A stretch of DNA of 64,000 bases from Flavihumibacter rivuli (GTDB lineage Bacteria; Bacteroidota; Bacteroidia; Chitinophagales; Chitinophagaceae): assembly GCF_018595685.2 (NCBI RefSeq), contig NZ_CP092334.1:2570001-2634000 (forward strand), given 5' to 3'. The position numbers and the translations under genes are program-made. This document shows positions 61,725 to 64,000 of the stretch, in pieces; within the stretch, counting starts at the first letter, position 1; each line of letters begins with the position of its first letter. A model generated the notes under the pieces. The model did no database searches. It saw only the letters and a program-made list of their open reading frames with translations, and was not told the DNA's origin.

Positions 61725-63065
61725 TCAATTAAACCCACCCTGTCCGCGGTAGAGTTTAACAGGCTTATCCAGTTTCACCCGCAGGACCGTTACATACTGG
61801 TCCAATGCCGCCGCGGGAACATCAATGTATACCAGGCCCGGAACATGGCTCCAGGAGATCTTCCCTACGACCTTATGGTCAAGCTTTTTTCCACTACCCA
61901 GCACCGTTATATCCGTGATCCTGTTATCCAGTCCCTTGATCATGACCGGTCCATCTGTTTTCCCATGAAGGAACAAATACAACGTGGTGGAGTCCTTTGA
62001 TAGCGTCGTAGGCCCATAGAAATGTCCCTGTGGAATACCCGCAATGGTATTAAAGATAGCCTCGCCATTGCGTTTGTTCCAGGCACCCAGTTCTTTCAAT
62101 ACCTTGACCTGCTCATCAGGAATAGTACCATCGGCCATAGGCCCAATATCCAATAAGAGGTTCCCGCCATTGGCCACCGCATCCACAAAAATGGTGATGA
62201 TCTCATAAGGCGTTTTCCAATTGGTATCAGTCGGCTGGTATCCCCAGTTATTGTTGATGGTCATGCACAACTCCCACCAATTGTACTTAGGCCTGGACAC
62301 CGGGAAGTTCTGTTCCGGCGTCTCATAATCCCCATAGCCCTGCAAGCGGCCATTGATGATGGCGTTTGGGTTACGGGACAATATGATCTGCCTTACCTTC
62401 TCCGATTCCCAGCGTTCTGCGCTATGTTCCCAATCGCCATCGAACCACCAGAGATCGGGTTGGTATTGGGTAGCGATCTCCCTGATCTGCCCCTGGAAGA
62501 AATTGCGGAACCTGTTCCAACGCTCATAGTCCTGCTCTACCTTGTATCGAAAACTATCCTTCAGGAATCCCGGATAGTCAGGATAGCTCCAATCGATCAG
62601 GGAATAATAAGCACCGCATTTTACCTGGCGCTTCCTTAATTCATCAAACAAGGGCTTCACCATGTCCTTGCGGGCAGGGGTTGCCTTAACACTGCTGAGT
62701 TCATTCATGCGGGTATCATACATGGCTACCCCGTCATGGTGCTTGGTGATGATCACCGCATAGCGTGCCCCTGATTCCTGTATCAGGTCGGCCCACTGTG
62801 CCGGATCATAGCGCTGGAGGTTGAAGCCCTTCAGCTGCTTCATATAATCCGCATAACTGATCTTCTTGTTATAGAAACTCCAGGATTCATCCACCCCATT
62901 CACGGCATAAATACCGGCATGGATGAATATGCCCAGCTTGGCATCGGCAAACCATTGCATCTTATCGCGGATGGCATCTGCGCTGACCCTGGATTGGGCA
63001 GTAACCCTTCCGGCAACGACCAGGAGCAATAGGCAGGACAAGCGTTTGAAAGCAGTTGTATTCAT
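61725..63065 (-). CDS. GH29 alpha-L-fucosidase, exported
   Basis: 446 aa with a signal peptide (LSCLLLLVVAGRVTAQ). The GH29 barrel is clear: KLGIFIHAGIYAVNGVDESW, ARYAVIITKHHDGVAMYDTR, the nucleophile D209 in LWWFDGDWEHS, later NGGNLLLDIGPMADGTIPDE. The C-terminal beta-sandwich is from about residue 355. It hydrolyses terminal alpha-L-fucose from glycans in the periplasm or outside. It lies 52 bp after the next gene in the same direction, so the two probably form one glycan-use operon. Confidence 0.93.
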   Translation of the reverse strand: MNTTAFKRLSCLLLLVVAGRVTAQSRVSADAIRDKMQWFADAKLGIFIHAGIYAVNGVDESWSFYNKKISYADYMKQLKGFNLQRYDPAQWADLIQESGARYAVIITKHHDGVAMYDTRMNELSSVKATPARKDMVKPLFDELRKRQVKCGAYYSLIDWSYPDYPGFLKDSFRYKVEQDYERWNRFRNFFQGQIREIATQYQPDLWWFDGDWEHSAERWESEKVRQIILSRNPNAIINGRLQGYGDYETPEQNFPVSRPKYNWWELCMTINNNWGYQPTDTNWKTPYEIITIFVDAVANGGNLLLDIGPMADGTIPDEQVKVLKELGAWNKRNGEAIFNTIAGIPQGHFYGPTTLSKDSTTLYLFLHGKTDGPVMIKGLDNRITDITVLGSGKKLDHKVVGKISWSHVPGLVYIDVPAAALDQYVTVLRVKLDKPVKLYRGQGGFN

Positions 63066-63117
63066 GATGAAATGAGATTAGAGGAATTAAAACATTAAAG
63101 ATCAGTTGCTCCCGTTC

Positions 63118-64000
63118 TTACTCGATCACCAACCAGGTGTAGGTATCAGGTGGCAGGGTAATGGTCAGTTTCACATCGTTGTTGCGGTCAAGGATATGGG
63201 GCATGGGCTGGCCATCCTTCTCGCGGATCATCGCCTTTACGGATATCCCCGTATAATACAGTGGCAGTGTGATGGTGCGCGTGATGGCTGTAGCCGTTGG
63301 GTTGAACAACATCACCAGTCCCTTTTGCTTCAATGCCGGGTTTACATGCATCCAGCCATCCCAATCCCTTCCATCGGCGCGCCGCAGATGGATGATATCC
63401 GAATTCAGGATATCCCTGTAGCGCTTGTACCAGCTGATGGTATTGGCAACCAGCTTACGCGTGGCCTCGGTATCATACAATCTGGGTCCGCGGTAACAGG
63501 CCTGGATGCCTGCGCCATAGTATTGCATCATCAGTTGCTCATAATCCTTCAGGTGCTCACTGAGTGGTTCCAGGATGGCTTCGGGTCCACCGCCCTGGTA
63601 ACGCGTGAGGGGAACAAAGCCCCAGCCCATGGAAGGTGTTTTCTCGAAGGTGCCATCATAAATGTTCTGGCGGTTCAGGACCTTCTGTTGTTCCCTCGAT
63701 AGGGAGAAATTCACTTCACGGTAACCCAGTGCGATCTTATGGGTGCCGTCAAGGAAATACCAATCCGGTGCATTGATGTACACGCCTCGCTCATTCAGCC
63801 AACGATAAAGTTCCTTCTGGATCTCCATCTGCCGCCATTGAGAATCCTCCAGTCCATGATGGCCCGGATGCGTAGTGGAGCCACAAACATCACCCGGATA
63901 GGGACCATCATTCTCCCAGATATCAAAACCAGTCCTGGCAAAGAAATACTTGATCTTATCGCGGTAGGCCAATCCCCACTTACTACCGAAACAGGGGGCA
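63118..64000 (-). CDS. Glycoside-hydrolase-like protein, 5' end outside window
   Basis: The frame is open from the stop at 63118 to the right edge, so only the last 294 codons are seen. Text such as GFDIWENDGPYPGDVCGSTT, THPGHHGLEDSQWRQMEIQ and PDWYFLDG suggests the end of a TIM-barrel glycosidase, and GWMHVNPALKQKGLVMLFNP, then LPLYYTGI, suggests a C-terminal beta-sandwich. An alpha-galactosidase-like (GH36/GH27 clan) enzyme is the best guess, but the family is not fixed. Upstream of the fucosidase gene on the same strand by 52 bp. Confidence 0.65.
   Translation of the reverse strand, partial: APCFGSKWGLAYRDKIKYFFARTGFDIWENDGPYPGDVCGSTTHPGHHGLEDSQWRQMEIQKELYRWLNERGVYINAPDWYFLDGTHKIALGYREVNFSLSREQQKVLNRQNIYDGTFEKTPSMGWGFVPLTRYQGGGPEAILEPLSEHLKDYEQLMMQYYGAGIQACYRGPRLYDTEATRKLVANTISWYKRYRDILNSDIIHLRRADGRDWDGWMHVNPALKQKGLVMLFNPTATAITRTITLPLYYTGISVKAMIREKDGQPMPHILDRNNDVKLTITLPPDTYTWLVIE

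Noticed and set aside
1..64000. tRNA or rRNA genes
   Set aside because: Looked for cloverleaf-like patterns and rRNA words; none seen by eye. A covariance search (tRNAscan-SE, Rfam) would be decisive.

Overview
The window looks like a chromosome segment of a Bacteroidota member, most likely family Chitinophagaceae. The evidence is protein style and promoters: a SusC-like outer-membrane receptor, LytS/LytR-type two-component genes, DUF3857, YceI and TonB-C proteins, and TAnnTTTG -7 boxes with weak ribosome binding sites. No rRNA, tRNA, CRISPR array, transposase or integrase gene was seen. Placement below family level is inference.

Left part (1-27.4 kb) is ordinary core and accessory DNA. It holds a truncated transglutaminase-like gene, a four-gene RND efflux operon with its TetR regulator and a clear palindromic operator, then DUF502, an S1/P1-nuclease-like protein, serC with a DUF1015 gene, a TPR protein, a YceI lipoprotein and an acyl-CoA ligase. 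Next come an AraC regulator divergent from a metallo-hydrolase and an oxidoreductase, and a copper block (CopA-type ATPase followed by an AraC regulator carrying a metal-binding-like N-terminus). GNAT enzymes, DUF2568 and an alpha/beta hydrolase follow.

Middle part (27.4-46.7 kb) is accessory. It begins with repeat-filled gaps around a Crp/Fnr regulator and an FAD monooxygenase. A LytS/LytR operon follows that encodes two sensors, one of which lacks the phospho-accepting histidine. After an EreA/ChaN-like protein and a SusC-like receptor with 11-bp repeats upstream comes a run of seven same-strand, mostly unrecognised genes (40.5-46.3 kb). This run is clearly AT-richer: 30% G+C by hand count of bases 45001-45060, against 57% for bases 47461-47520. 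Two gaps in it hold related ~170-bp elements with inverted-repeat ends, and one gene is tightly bracketed by 13-bp inverted repeats. This is the best candidate in the window for an undescribed cassette-like system.

Right part (46.7-64 kb) holds a PQQ dehydrogenase with a built-in cytochrome c domain, a CvfB-like RNA-binding protein, purU, a TTHB210-like lipoprotein, a hemerythrin-like protein, a CocE/S15 hydrolase, a CPBP-like membrane protein plus a decayed copy of its 3' end, an ABC exporter, an RsuA/RluE-type pseudouridine synthase, an amino-acid permease, and a GH29 alpha-L-fucosidase next to a second, truncated glycoside hydrolase.

Intergenic DNA carries at least three repeat families: (1) REP-like hairpins with TTCG/CGAA loops, often as inverted pairs and amplified to a 237-bp tandem duplication at 55 kb; (2) GCCACGAAGG-type imperfect palindromes after gene ends; (3) CGCAAAG-type palindromes, one with perfect 19-bp arms.
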